A stretch of DNA of 64,000 nucleotides, from NCBI GenBank assembly GCA_013112685.1, contig JABFGC010000002.1:2490902-2554901 (forward strand), read 5' to 3'. The notes below the pieces were generated by a model that worked only from the letters and a program-made list of their open reading frames with translations, was not told the origin of the DNA and made no database searches. Both the position numbers and the translations under genes were made by a program. The stretch comes from Chloroflexota bacterium (GTDB lineage Bacteria; Chloroflexota; Anaerolineae; Anaerolineales; Villigracilaceae). Shown here in pieces: positions 18,056-26,718 of this stretch (the stretch's first letter is position 1; each line of letters opens with the position of its first letter).

Positions 18056-18875
18056 ATGAACAAATCCATTCGCAATATTTCGATCTTCACATTGGTCACT
18101 CTCACCTGCGGCTGGTTTGCGGTCTGGCTCAACACTCGGATTCCCAGTCCAAGCCCGCAGCAAAGTCTGGGCTTGCTGTTCTGGCTCGTCGCGCCCATGT
18201 TCACGGGGTTTCTCCTCCGTTGGTTTGGCGGCGATGGATGGAGCGATGCGGGATTCAAGTTAAAACCTGCGCGGCAACGGATTCTGGTACGCGCTTTCGA
18301 TCCTGGTTTATCCCGTTACGATCATCCTTACCCTTGGGCTGGGTGCGGCGACCGGCACATTGACCTTCCAGCGGACATTTGCCGAATTCCTTCCCATCTT
18401 CGGTCTCGGACTGGCGGCTTCGCTGGTGAAGAACATCGGCGAGGAATTTGCATGGCGCGGATACCTCACGCCCCGCTTCAAAGCAGCGGGGTTGGGCAGT
18501 TTCGCCAACCACATGCTCACCGGGTTGATTTGGGGACTTTGGCACATCCCCTACTGGCTTTTCTTTCTAGGGGCGGACATCATCGAAAGTTACACCAGCC
18601 TCGGCATGACGGGGTTCATTACACTTGCCATCATCGGCATCTTTCCCACTTCGCTCATCCTCGGTGAATTACGCCTGAAAACCGGTTCGGTCTGGCCCGC
18701 TTTTCTCGCGCACAATATCACCAACGCCATCAGCGCGCAGTTGGTTACCGAAGGTTTCGTCCAATTCAAACCGGGGACGCAACTCATCTTTTCCCCAAAC
18801 ACAGATGCGCTCCTGATGATCGCCTTCTTCTGGGCAGTCGGCTTGTGGATGCTGAAGCGGCAGCCAGGTCAATGA
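18056..18875 (+). CDS. CPBP-family intramembrane metalloprotease, frameshifted
   Basis: About 273 residues when rejoined. The first frame gives the N-terminal helices. Near 18270 the reading shifts by one base (GNGFWYALSILVYPVTIILT in the correct frame) and continues with the abortive-infection/CAAX-protease core: EEFAWRGYLTPR (motif 1), TGLIWGLWHIPYWLFF (motif 2 histidine), and FLAHNITNAIS (motif 3). Several transmembrane helices. It is divergent from glpD and overlaps or abuts a second CPBP gene. Confidence 0.75.
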
Positions 18876-18883
18876 GGAACGCA

Positions 18884-19612
18884 ATGAACAGATCCTCTCG
18901 AAAATTCACCCGTGTCTGGTGGACTCTGTTGGCGGGGCCTCTTCTGTTCCTGCTTGCCATTATCGGCGCTTCCCTCTATTTCGGCTTCGTCACCCGGGGG
19001 CAAAACGCGGAGGCGATTCCCGGAATGGTCGCCGCGTCCACGCCGTATCAACTGGCGGTCGTGCAAATCTGGTTGTTGTTGATACTCGTGAAATCCATGA
19101 AGCGCGACGGGATGACATGGAAAGACATCGGCTGGGAAAATGCCGGGGGTCAACGTATCAGCCGCGAGGTCCTGATTGGAGGCGGGCTGGGAATCGCTTT
19201 GGGTTTGCTGTACGTCTTCGCCTTATCCCCCGCGCTTGCCCGCCTTCAGCAAATCTGGGATTACGTCCCGGCAGGCGAATTGTTCACGTCGCTGGGCGCG
19301 TCGCTCGTTCCGTTTTTGATTGCAAATGTTCTGCTCGCGCCGTTCGTGGAAGAAAGCATTTATCGAGGCTATGGATTTACCCGCCTGCTCGGAAGGTTCA
19401 ACCAGCCTGCTGCGATTGCGCTAACGTGTTTCTTCTTCGGCATCCTGCATTGGGCGGGCGGATTCTGGTACATTCTGGCGACGGGCATGATCGCGGGCGG
19501 GCTGTTCGCCTGGCTTCGTGTATCGCGCAAAAATGTCATCGCGCCATTCGCCGCGCACCTGGCAGTCAACATCGTCGAGGCGGTTTTTATCGCCGCAACG
19601 GTTGGAATGTAA
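18884..19612 (+). CDS. CPBP-family intramembrane metalloprotease
   Basis: 242 residues with about seven helices. The motif EESIYRGYGFTRLL carries the catalytic glutamates, FFFGILHWAGG the histidine, and AAHLAVNIVEAVF the final motif. ATG 18884 has AGGAACG upstream; ATG 18872, which overlaps the stop of the preceding CPBP gene (ATGA), is an alternative. The tandem pair probably arose by duplication, but the sequences are clearly diverged. Substrate unknown. Confidence 0.82.
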   Translation: MNRSSRKFTRVWWTLLAGPLLFLLAIIGASLYFGFVTRGQNAEAIPGMVAASTPYQLAVVQIWLLLILVKSMKRDGMTWKDIGWENAGGQRISREVLIGGGLGIALGLLYVFALSPALARLQQIWDYVPAGELFTSLGASLVPFLIANVLLAPFVEESIYRGYGFTRLLGRFNQPAAIALTCFFFGILHWAGGFWYILATGMIAGGLFAWLRVSRKNVIAPFAAHLAVNIVEAVFIAATVGM

Positions 19613-19634
19613 ACTAGACGGTATCGGGATAAGA

Positions 19635-19697
19635 AAAACGTCCCGAAGGTTAATGCCTGCTTTTGATTTGCAGGAAAAGCCTTCGGGACGTTTATTG
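19635..19697. terminator. bidirectional terminator between convergent genes
   Basis: CGTCCCGAAGG pairs with CCTTCGGGACG across a 30-base loop that itself holds TGCCTGC/GCAGG. It is preceded by AAAAA and followed by TTTATT, so it can act on both strands between the CPBP gene and glpK. Confidence 0.7.
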
Positions 19698-19699
19698 GT

Positions 19700-19732
19700 G
19701 ACGTAGAGCGAGATAATATCTCGCTCTACGTC
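19700..19732. repeat. palindromic repeat, family A, overlapping the glpK stop
   Basis: GACGTAGAGCGAGATA and its exact reverse complement surround a single central A. The core equals that at 145-198. Its outer edge overlaps the stop codon of glpK (19731-19733), so the last codons of glpK lie next to or inside the repeat. Confidence 0.8.
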
Positions 19733-21275
19733 ATTCCACCCAGCCAAACGTTTTGGTGACTGCCTTCTTCCAGCCTGCGTAAAGCGATGCGCGGCGCTTT
19801 GAATCCATTTTAGGCGACCATTCCCTGTCGCGCCCCCAGTTCTTTTTCAATTCCTCCGTCCCCTTCCAGAAGCCGACGGCGAGTCCCGCCGCGTACGCCG
19901 CGCCGAGAGCCGTAGTCTCCGCCACTTTCGGGCGCACCACAGGGACATTCAAAATGTCGGACTGGAACTGCATGAGCATTTCGTTGAAGACCATGCCGCC
20001 GTCCACTTTCAACGCGCGGAGTTTGACGCCCGAATCCTTTTCCATCGCGTCCAGCACTTCGCGGGTTTGATACGCTGTCGCTTCGAGCGCGGCGCGCGCA
20101 ATGTGGCCTTTGGTCACGTAGCGGGTCATACCCAGGATCGCGCCGCGCGCATCGGACTTCCAGTAGGGCGCATACAAGCCGGAAAATGCCGGGACGAAGT
20201 AAATCCCGCCGTTATCCTCCACGCTGTTTGCCAGCGTCTCCACCTCGGCGGAGCGTCCGATGATGCCGAGATTATCCCTCAGCCACTGGATCAGCGCGCC
20301 TGTGATGGCAATCGAGCCTTCCAGCGCGTAGACAGGTTTTTGATTGCCGATCTTGTAGCCCAATGTAGTGAGTAGTCCCGCCTTGCTTTGTACGGGTTTT
20401 TCGCCGGTGTTCATCAGCATAAAACAGCCGGTGCCGTAGGTGTTCTTCGCCTCGCCCGCCTTGAAACAGGTCTGACCGAACAACGCCGCCTGCTGGTCGC
20501 CGAGGTCGCCGGCAACGGGAATGCCTTGTAATGGCAGGTTCCCGCCGCCTCGAGCATTAAATTCACCTGCTTTGATTTCACCATAAATTTCAGAAGACGA
20601 TTTGATTCTCGGCAACATCGAAAGGGGGATTTTGAGAATTTCGAGAATTTCATCGTCCCAATCCAGGGTCTTGAGATTCATCAACAGCGTGCGCGAGGCG
20701 TTGCTCACGTCGGTGACATGCTCGCCCGTCAGGTTCCAAATAATCCACGTATCAATGTTGCCGAACAACAACGCGCCCTTTTTCGCTTTTTCCTTCGCGC
20801 CGGGGACGTTCTCCAAAATCCACTTGATCTTGGGACCGGAAAAATACGTGGCGAGCGGCAATCCCGTCTTTTTGCGAAAACGGTCCTGCCCGCCCTGCTT
20901 CGCCAGTTTGGCGCAAATTGAATCCGTCCGCGTATCCTGCCAGACGATGGCGTTGTAAATTGGCTTGCCTGTGTTCCTATCCCAAACCACCGTCGTCTCG
21001 CGTTGATTCGTCACCCCAATCGCGGCAATCTGATCACTGCTCACTGGCAACTGATCACTGACAACCGACAACAGACCCACTTTCCTCAACGCCCCCTCCA
21101 TCACCTCCTGCGTCCGCGCCCAAATCTCCAGCGGGTCGTGCTCCACCCAGCCGGGCTTGGGATAAATCTGCCGGTGTTCCTTTTGGTCAACCGCGATGAT
21201 GTTCCCGCCGTGATCGAAAATGATGAAGCGAGTGCTGGTCGTGCCCTGGTCAATTGCGCCGATGTATTTGGACAT
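19731..21275 (-). CDS. glpK: glycerol kinase
   Basis: 514 residues. The start YIGAIDQGTTSTRFIIFDHG, followed by YPKPGWVEHDPLEIW, VTNQRETTVVWD, and NTYGTGCFMLMNTGEKPVQS, are diagnostic for FGGY glycerol kinases, which phosphorylate glycerol with ATP. Around residues 66-82 it carries about ten extra residues (LLSVVSDQLPVSSDQ) compared with E. coli GlpK; the DNA there contains two TGATCACTG words, as in a spacer repeat. TACAAT and GGAGG precede the ATG. Confidence 0.93.
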   Translation of the reverse strand: MSKYIGAIDQGTTSTRFIIFDHGGNIIAVDQKEHRQIYPKPGWVEHDPLEIWARTQEVMEGALRKVGLLSVVSDQLPVSSDQIAAIGVTNQRETTVVWDRNTGKPIYNAIVWQDTRTDSICAKLAKQGGQDRFRKKTGLPLATYFSGPKIKWILENVPGAKEKAKKGALLFGNIDTWIIWNLTGEHVTDVSNASRTLLMNLKTLDWDDEILEILKIPLSMLPRIKSSSEIYGEIKAGEFNARGGGNLPLQGIPVAGDLGDQQAALFGQTCFKAGEAKNTYGTGCFMLMNTGEKPVQSKAGLLTTLGYKIGNQKPVYALEGSIAITGALIQWLRDNLGIIGRSAEVETLANSVEDNGGIYFVPAFSGLYAPYWKSDARGAILGMTRYVTKGHIARAALEATAYQTREVLDAMEKDSGVKLRALKVDGGMVFNEMLMQFQSDILNVPVVRPKVAETTALGAAYAAGLAVGFWKGTEELKKNWGRDREWSPKMDSKRRASLYAGWKKAVTKTFGWVE

Positions 21276-21300
21276 GGATTCGCCTCCATGCTTAATTGTA

Positions 21301-21334
21301 AAACAAAAAGCCCTCGTTTTGCGGACGAAGGCTT
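21301..21334 (-). terminator. rho-independent terminator downstream of the aquaporin gene
   Basis: Read on the minus strand, AAGCCTTCGT pairs with ACGAGGGCTT and is followed by TTTTTGTTTT. It lies between the aquaporin gene and glpK, so the two are probably not a simple operon unless readthrough occurs. Confidence 0.65.
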
Positions 21335-21357
21335 CATCAACTCACATTACGCGGTTC

Positions 21358-21548
21358 TTTCTCCCTCCCCCCTTCACCCCTCTCTCACTGGGAGAGGGGA
21401 CAGGGGTGAGGGTGCATAAAATGAGTCATTAACTCATGTTACGCGGTAGGGGCGACCCATTCATGTTTTTGCCAAATGCCTGGCACAGGGCGACCTTTTC
21501 TTGCAGATGGGCTGCCTGTTTTGCCTAAACGGGTCGCCCCTACGACGA
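21358..21548. repeat. two inverted-repeat spacer elements between glpK and the aquaporin gene
   Basis: The first (21358-21417) is an imperfect dyad of CCCTTCACCCCTCTCTC and GAGAGGGGACAGGGGTGAGGG type. The second (21443-21548) has termini GTAGGGGCGACCC and GGGTCGCCCCTAC about 85 bases apart. No reading frame of note is contained in 21276-21613. Confidence 0.65.
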
Positions 21549-21613
21549 AATCGCGTAAGGTGAGTCATTAAACAATCAGTCGAAATAGATGGCTTTTGCT
21601 CAAGGCGGCGTAC

Positions 21614-22372
21614 TTATTTTTTCGCCGCCCTCGTGGATTTTCGGACCGGGCGCTTCTCGCGGACTTTCGCAGGTTCCGTTTCCTTGACCGCTTCGGGCAT
21701 GGGCTCAGCCTTCTCTTCGCTCAAAAAGCGGAACGCGATCACAGCCAGGAGCGAACCCAGCAGGGGAACCATCAGGTAAATCAGATAGGTGTACGTGTTG
21801 CCGAAATTCGGCGCGGTGAAGATGCCGGTGCCAAACGTGCGCGCCGGGTTCAGGGATGCGCCGGTCAACGACCCGCCCGCCAAAATGGAAAATGCAAGCG
21901 TCAAGCCGATGGCAAGCCCGGCAAGCGGACCACCCTTGCCCGCCACCGCCGTATGCAGAATCGTATTGACAAGGAAGAACGTCAACACCGCCTCCACGAC
22001 CATTGCCAGCACGGGCGAATTGTCCGTCAGCGAACCGATTGTCGCGCCGCCCATAAGGCTGACCCCCGCCGAGTTCGCCGCAAGGTTCAGCACATACCCA
22101 GCCAGCGCCGCCCCGGCAAACTGCGGAATCCAATACGAGCCCACAGCCGCATCCCACTTGATGGTGCCGTTCGCCGCCAAGCCAAACGTCACCGCCGGGT
22201 TGACGTGCGCGCCGGAGATATACCCAAAGGCATAGGCAAACACCGCCAGCGTGAGCCCGTGCGCCAGCGCAACGCCCACCAGCCCGGCGCCTGCCATGCC
22301 TGCGCCCGCGCCGATAAACACCAGCGCAAAGGTGCCGATAAATTCAGCCAGAAAAACCTTTGAATTGAACAT
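21614..22372 (-). CDS. MIP-family aquaporin
   Basis: 252 residues, six helices plus two half-helices carrying the NPA motifs (GAHVNPAVTFG and GASLNPARTFG). The residue after the second NPAR is Thr, not the Asp that marks glycerol facilitators, so water-type selectivity looks more likely; the neighbouring glpK and glpD nevertheless hint at glycerol uptake. ATG 22372 has GAGGAAG upstream. The C-terminus is a basic tail rich in Lys and Arg. Confidence 0.85.
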   Translation of the reverse strand: MFNSKVFLAEFIGTFALVFIGAGAGMAGAGLVGVALAHGLTLAVFAYAFGYISGAHVNPAVTFGLAANGTIKWDAAVGSYWIPQFAGAALAGYVLNLAANSAGVSLMGGATIGSLTDNSPVLAMVVEAVLTFFLVNTILHTAVAGKGGPLAGLAIGLTLAFSILAGGSLTGASLNPARTFGTGIFTAPNFGNTYTYLIYLMVPLLGSLLAVIAFRFLSEEKAEPMPEAVKETEPAKVREKRPVRKSTRAAKK

Positions 22373-22425
22373 GCTTCCTCCAAACAAAATGATTTGAAGG
22401 TTATAACCCGCCCAAGCCCAATCTG

Positions 22426-23340
22426 CTACGACGTTTCCCAGCCTCGCGCGCCGGCGAGAAACGACTTTCCGCTCATGGATTTCTTCCCCGGCGGCTGGAC
22501 TTCATCCAGGATGAGAAGCCCGCCTCCTCCCCCGACTGCGGGTTGATTCTGCGCCACAAGCCTTTGCCCCGCCTCAGCCTGACCCTGTTCCACGTGCGCG
22601 CGGTGGACTTTGAGCGGCGCGCCGTTCCATTGAAACCACGCCCCGGGCCACGGGTTCATCGCGCGGACTTTGCGTTCCAAGTCAACGGCGGGCTGGTTGA
22701 AATCGAGCAAGCCGTCCTCTTTCTTCAGCATGGGCGCGTAGGTCGCGCCTTCTTCGGGCTGGGGCTGCGGCGTGAGTTTTCCGTCAAGGTAGTTGGGCAG
22801 GGTCTCGATGAGCAAATCCGCTCCCAGCGTGGATAAGGTCCCGGTCAGCGAACCAGCCGTATCGTCCGGTTTGATGCGGACGGCGCGCTTCGAAAGCATG
22901 GGACCGGTATCGAGTCCCGTATCCATTTTCATGATGGTCACGCCGGTCTCTTCATCTCCGGCAAGGATGGCGGCGTTGATGGGCGCCGCGCCGCGCCATC
23001 GCGGAAGCAATGAAGCGTGGACGTTGATACAGCCGAATTTCGGCAAATCCAAAACTTCCTTGCGGAGGATTTGACCGAACGCCGCAACCACGATCAGGTC
23101 GGGGTTCCAGGCTTGCAGTTGCCGCATGGCTTCCGGCTCACGCAGTTTCGGCGGTTGGATGACGGGGATATTCAACTCGAGCGCAAGCGATTTGACGGGC
23201 GGGGCTTTGAGTTCGCGTCCGCGTCCAGAGGCGCGGTCGGGCTGGGTGACAATGCCAACGACCTCATAATGAGTTGCAAGGGAGCGAAGCGCGGGCAATG
23301 CGAATTCGGGCGACCCCATGAATACGATGCGAATGGACAT
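22426..23340 (-). CDS. fmt: methionyl-tRNA formyltransferase
   Basis: 304 residues. Formylates initiator Met-tRNA. RIVFMGSPEFALPALRSL starts the catalytic domain, and HASLLPRWRGAAPINAAI (about 108-125) is the family signature with the catalytic His. The C-terminal OB-fold domain is short and ends in a glycine-rich stretch. ATG 23340 lies six bases after TACAAT, so translation is probably leaderless. The upstream in-frame extension has no homology. Confidence 0.9.
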   Translation of the reverse strand: MSIRIVFMGSPEFALPALRSLATHYEVVGIVTQPDRASGRGRELKAPPVKSLALELNIPVIQPPKLREPEAMRQLQAWNPDLIVVAAFGQILRKEVLDLPKFGCINVHASLLPRWRGAAPINAAILAGDEETGVTIMKMDTGLDTGPMLSKRAVRIKPDDTAGSLTGTLSTLGADLLIETLPNYLDGKLTPQPQPEEGATYAPMLKKEDGLLDFNQPAVDLERKVRAMNPWPGAWFQWNGAPLKVHRAHVEQGQAEAGQRLVAQNQPAVGGGGGLLILDEVQPPGKKSMSGKSFLAGARGWETS

Positions 23341-23482
23341 GCGCAGATTGTACCGCGTAACTGCTGGCTCGTTCATGTTGTGATGAACAGTACCATTGGG
23401 TGAAACTGGCTGGTTGCACATTGGGTGGATTGGTTGTACAATACTGCAAATCCAAAATCAACTTATTCGGAGGAACAAACCC

Positions 23483-23794
23483 ATGTCTCAAGCACCCATG
23501 TCGGACGTCTCCCAGGACGATAAACTGTGGGCGATGCTTTGCTATCTGCCCTTTATCTGGCCCATCCCCGCAATCATTGTATTCTTGATGGAAGATAAGA
23601 AAAACCGCCCATACATCAAGTTCAACGCCGTTCAATCCATTGCGATGGGTATCATTGCCTGGATTACTTCGTTCTTATGTGTGGGCATTCTTGTTGGCTT
23701 GTACATGTTCTATCTCGCTTATCTGGCTTATCAGGGACAGGAAGTCAAGGTGCCGGTTGTTACAGACTTTATCCGCAACCAGGGCTGGGCGTAA
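23483..23794 (+). CDS. DUF4870 family membrane protein
   Basis: 103 residues. SQDDKLWAMLCYLPFIWPIP and PYIKFNAVQSIAMGI match the DUF4870/Tic20-like small membrane proteins. Two or three helices. GGAGGAAC lies six bases before the ATG. Function unknown. A related gene follows at 23920. Confidence 0.78.
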   Translation: MSQAPMSDVSQDDKLWAMLCYLPFIWPIPAIIVFLMEDKKNRPYIKFNAVQSIAMGIIAWITSFLCVGILVGLYMFYLAYLAYQGQEVKVPVVTDFIRNQGWA

Positions 23795-23813
23795 TCCGAA
23801 TCCGTCGTTTGTG

Positions 23814-23845
23814 ATACCCGCGCAAATGCGCGGGTATTTTTTATT
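23814..23845 (+). terminator. rho-independent terminator
   Basis: ATACCCGCGC pairs perfectly with GCGCGGGTAT over an AAAT loop and is followed by TTTTTATT. Confidence 0.88.
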
Positions 23846-23919
23846 CCCGTTTGCGACCTTCCGTCCATCCTGTTCGTAGAAAGACGTGATAAACTCACCC
23901 GATATAAAAGGAGAATGCA

Positions 23920-24354
23920 ATGAACGAACAGATTCCTCAACCAGCCCCCCTCCCCCTTACCCCGCAGGAGGAGCGTCAGTGGGCAATGCTGGCGCACCTG
24001 GGTGTGCTGGCAAATTTGTTTTCCGGCATTTTGGGTCCTGTGGTGCCGCTGGCTATTTATCTGATTTATAAGGACCGTTCGCGTTACGTCGCCTACCAGT
24101 CCCTGCAGGGGCTGGTCTTCCAACTCATCTGGTGGGTCGGCGGCGGGATTTTGACGGGCATCGCTTGGGCGATCACGGGCACGCTAAGCGCGGTCATCAT
24201 CGGGCTGATTTGCATCCCGTTTGCGTGCGCCATCAGCGCCATGCCGCTGGTGGCGTTGGTCTACGGGGTTTATGCAGGGATTCAGTGCAACCAGGGCGCG
24301 GATTTCAAATACTGGCTTATCGGTGATTGGTTCCGCGGTACGCTGACCGGTTGA
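23920..24354 (+). CDS. DUF4870 family membrane protein
   Basis: 144 residues. ERQWAMLAHLGVLANLFSG and SRYVAYQSLQGLVFQLIWW show the DUF4870 pattern of an N-terminal helix, a charged loop, and two further helices. AAAGGAGAA precedes the ATG. Probably a paralog of the gene at 23483. Confidence 0.82.
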   Translation: MNEQIPQPAPLPLTPQEERQWAMLAHLGVLANLFSGILGPVVPLAIYLIYKDRSRYVAYQSLQGLVFQLIWWVGGGILTGIAWAITGTLSAVIIGLICIPFACAISAMPLVALVYGVYAGIQCNQGADFKYWLIGDWFRGTLTG

Positions 24355-24380
24355 TCAAAACGTCCCCTTCGCATTAAAGT

Positions 24381-24410
24381 AGCAGCGCAAGATTAATATC
24401 TTGCGCTGCT
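24381..24410. terminator. hairpin between convergent genes
   Basis: AGCAGCGCAAGAT and ATCTTGCGCTGCT form a perfect 13-bp stem over a four-base loop. The T-run is weak on both sides; it lies between convergent gene ends. Confidence 0.55.
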
Positions 24411-24413
24411 GGT

Positions 24414-25877
24414 TTATGGGATCGCTCCCGCAATGTCCGAGCCGATGCGGATCTCGATATCCACCGTCTGGTTTGGGTCGGGCGCGAAGCGGATCTGCCG
24501 GTTCGAAATTCCGAAGGTCGCTTGCAGCCACTTGAGGGTGTAGAGTTTGGGTCCATAGACCACCACAATGGTCTGGCTGTAAATTTCCGGCGACTGGACG
24601 ATCTCGGTCACGTTCATGCCGTAGGACTGGAAGACGGCTCCCGCGCGCTGGTCGAGACCGGGGGTGAATGTCCCGTCCATGATGCGCACGCGCGCCTCCT
24701 CCTGCTGCATCAACGCGGCGGCTTCCCCCTGCGCCAGCGGGCTGGTAGGACCGGTGGTGGTGAAAATCTCGTCGCGCAAGATGCGGATCTTATCCATGAC
24801 CGGCTTGAGGATGCTGGCGTCCTCGCCGTTCAGGATGGTTTTATCGAAGATCGCCATGCCCTGCTGGGGGTCAATCACGCCGGTTTTGACGCTCTCCGGC
24901 GGGATGTCCTTGCCAAGCACAGCCAGTTTGAGGGCGTCCTCGAAGGACATGTCCGTCTTGATGCCGTAAGAGAGGTCGGCATACAACTGCGGCGCGGCGC
25001 TGATGAACTTGGGGAAGTTATTCGGGTCAATGATGATCGCCTGCAGCGCCAGAACCACTTCCTGCTGGCGGCGGGCGCGGTCGGCGTCGCCGCCGGAGGT
25101 TTTGCGGTTGCGGGCATACGCCAGCACCTTCCAGCCGTCGCAAAGCCTGCGCTCACCGCCGGGGGGTGATGACGACTTTATCCGTGCCGGGGCCCGATGG
25201 GGTCAAGGGTCATTTTTTCGGTCGGCTGGACGTAAATGCAGCCGCCGATCTTCACCAACTCGTCCACCATGCGGACGAAGACGTTGAAGTCCACCTGCAC
25301 GTAATAATGCACCGGAACGCCGAGGAATTGTGAGACGGTTTTCTTGGCAAGTTCGGGTCCGCCGCCAGGCGACCGTGCGCCCTCGCCGCTTGGATACGCG
25401 GTGTTGATGCGGCTGTAGCCAAAGCCGGGGATATTGACCCACATATCGCGCGGGATGGATAACATGCCGGCTGTTTTACTGCCGGGGTCAATCGTGAAAA
25501 GGATCATCGAATCCGTGCGGGGCGGTCCCCTGGTTGACTTCGAGGTCGCGCGCATCCAAGCCAATGAACAGAATGTTGATGCGGCTGGCGCCGTCCCAGG
25601 CGGGAGGCGGCGCGGCTTCGGGAATCGCGTCGGGTGCGGGCGGCAGGACTTCCGATATCGGCGTGCCTTCGGGGTTCACGGTAAAGCCGTCGCCCTCTGC
25701 TGTCACGCCGCATTGCGCAGGCGGGATGCCCGGAAGTTTGGTAAACGTCCAGCATTGCGTGAAGTTGCCGACCAGAATGTAAATGGTCACCGCCAGCGCA
25801 ATCGCGACGCTCCAAAAAATCATTCCTCGGATGGAGGGACGTCCGATTTTTATATTCTTCAGGAAATCAAGATTCAT
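24414..25877 (-). CDS. LytR/CpsA/Psr family cell-envelope protein, three frameshifts
   Basis: About 487 residues when rejoined. N-terminal cytoplasmic part and one membrane helix (IFWSVAIALAVTIYILVG), then the LCP domain: INILFIGLDARDLE, RTDSMILFTIDPGSKTAGML, SIPRDMWVNIPGFGYSRINT, and LAYARNRKTSGGDADRARRQ. A C-terminal LytR_C domain ends the protein. LCP proteins transfer polymers from lipid carriers to the cell wall or other acceptors. Frameshifts lie at a C4 run (25527-25530) and at two further C runs near 25185 and 25160; each is fixed by removing one base. Confidence 0.82.
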
Positions 25878-25898
25878 TTTCTGCTAAAACCTCAAGGC

Positions 25899-26464
25899 TT
25901 AATATATACCATATCCAGCCCAAGTCGTTCCAAGCCCTCTTTGCGCCCAATATTGGATCACAGCGGACTCGTTTTCGTCGTTCAGGCATTTCATCATGAC
26001 GGGAATGGCGCGGTGGTCACGGATTTCGCTCAACGTGCGCAGTGCCAGAATGCGGATGCCGTTCCCCGCCTCGTTCATGACCTCGAGCAGGCGCGGCACG
26101 GCGGAAGTTCCGACCTTCGCCAGAGCGTTCCCTGCCAGCCCTGCGGTGAGCGAATCTTCGTCGCCGAGGGTTTTGACCAACGCTTCGATTGCCTCCTCGC
26201 CGGGATGGGAGCACAAGGCAAGCGCGGCAGCGGCTCGCACTTCCGGGGCGGAGTCGCTCAGGCTGGGAATCAGGGCCCCGGGTCCCGGGCGTGAGGCGAG
26301 GAGGCGAGGGCGCGGATCGCCCACCAGCGGATGTCCGCGTCGCCGGAGCGGGTTAAATCCAGCAAGGGCTGAACCGCCGCCTCTCCCAAATCCACCAGGG
26401 CGGGGATTGCTTTCTCCGCGCGTTCGTCGTCCCCGCTGGTAAGTTCCGCGAGCAGGGAATTCAT
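25899..26464 (-). CDS. HEAT-repeat protein, frameshifted
   Basis: About 188 residues built of HEAT-like helical repeats (AIPALVDLGEAAVQPLLDLT; EVRAAAALALCSHPGEEAIE; IRILALRTLSEIRDHRAIPV). The first 60 residues and the rest are in different frames; a one-base loss in the G/C run near 26280 explains the break. Likely a scaffold or a lyase-like repeat protein; partner unknown. Separated from the following Trm112-like gene by three bases. Confidence 0.7.
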
Positions 26465-26467
26465 CTT

Positions 26468-26686
26468 CTAATTTGCGGGCGGCGGAACCGGCAGGGCGTC
26501 CTGCGCGGTGTTGACCCACTTATCGCCTTCGTCAATCAGCATGACTGGGATGTCGTCCACGATGGGGTATTTGCGTCCGCAGTCCTGGCAGATGAGCCAG
26601 GTATCTTTGTAAAGGGTGAGCAGACCCTCTTTTTCGCGCACGCAGTTCGGGCATCGCAGGATTTCGAGCAATTCAGTGCTAACCAT
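26468..26686 (-). CDS. Trm112 family zinc-binding protein
   Basis: 72 residues. Starts TELLEILRCPNCVREKEGLL and has a second cysteine pair in LICQDCGRKYPIVDDIPVML, forming a zinc ribbon. Bacterial members (YcaR type) are small proteins that in other organisms activate methyltransferases. AAGGAGAAATC precedes ATG 26686 and a TACAAT box lies further upstream; a much longer upstream reading frame is not homologous. Confidence 0.85.
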   Translation of the reverse strand: MVSTELLEILRCPNCVREKEGLLTLYKDTWLICQDCGRKYPIVDDIPVMLIDEGDKWVNTAQDALPVPPPAN

Positions 26687-26718
26687 GATTTCTCCTTGTT
26701 CGGGGAAGGATTGTACCA

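Noticed and set aside
16258..18258. Longer glpD with an N-terminal extension to 18258
   Set aside because: The extension has no homology, overlaps the divergent CPBP gene, and a good ribosome binding site precedes ATG 17952.
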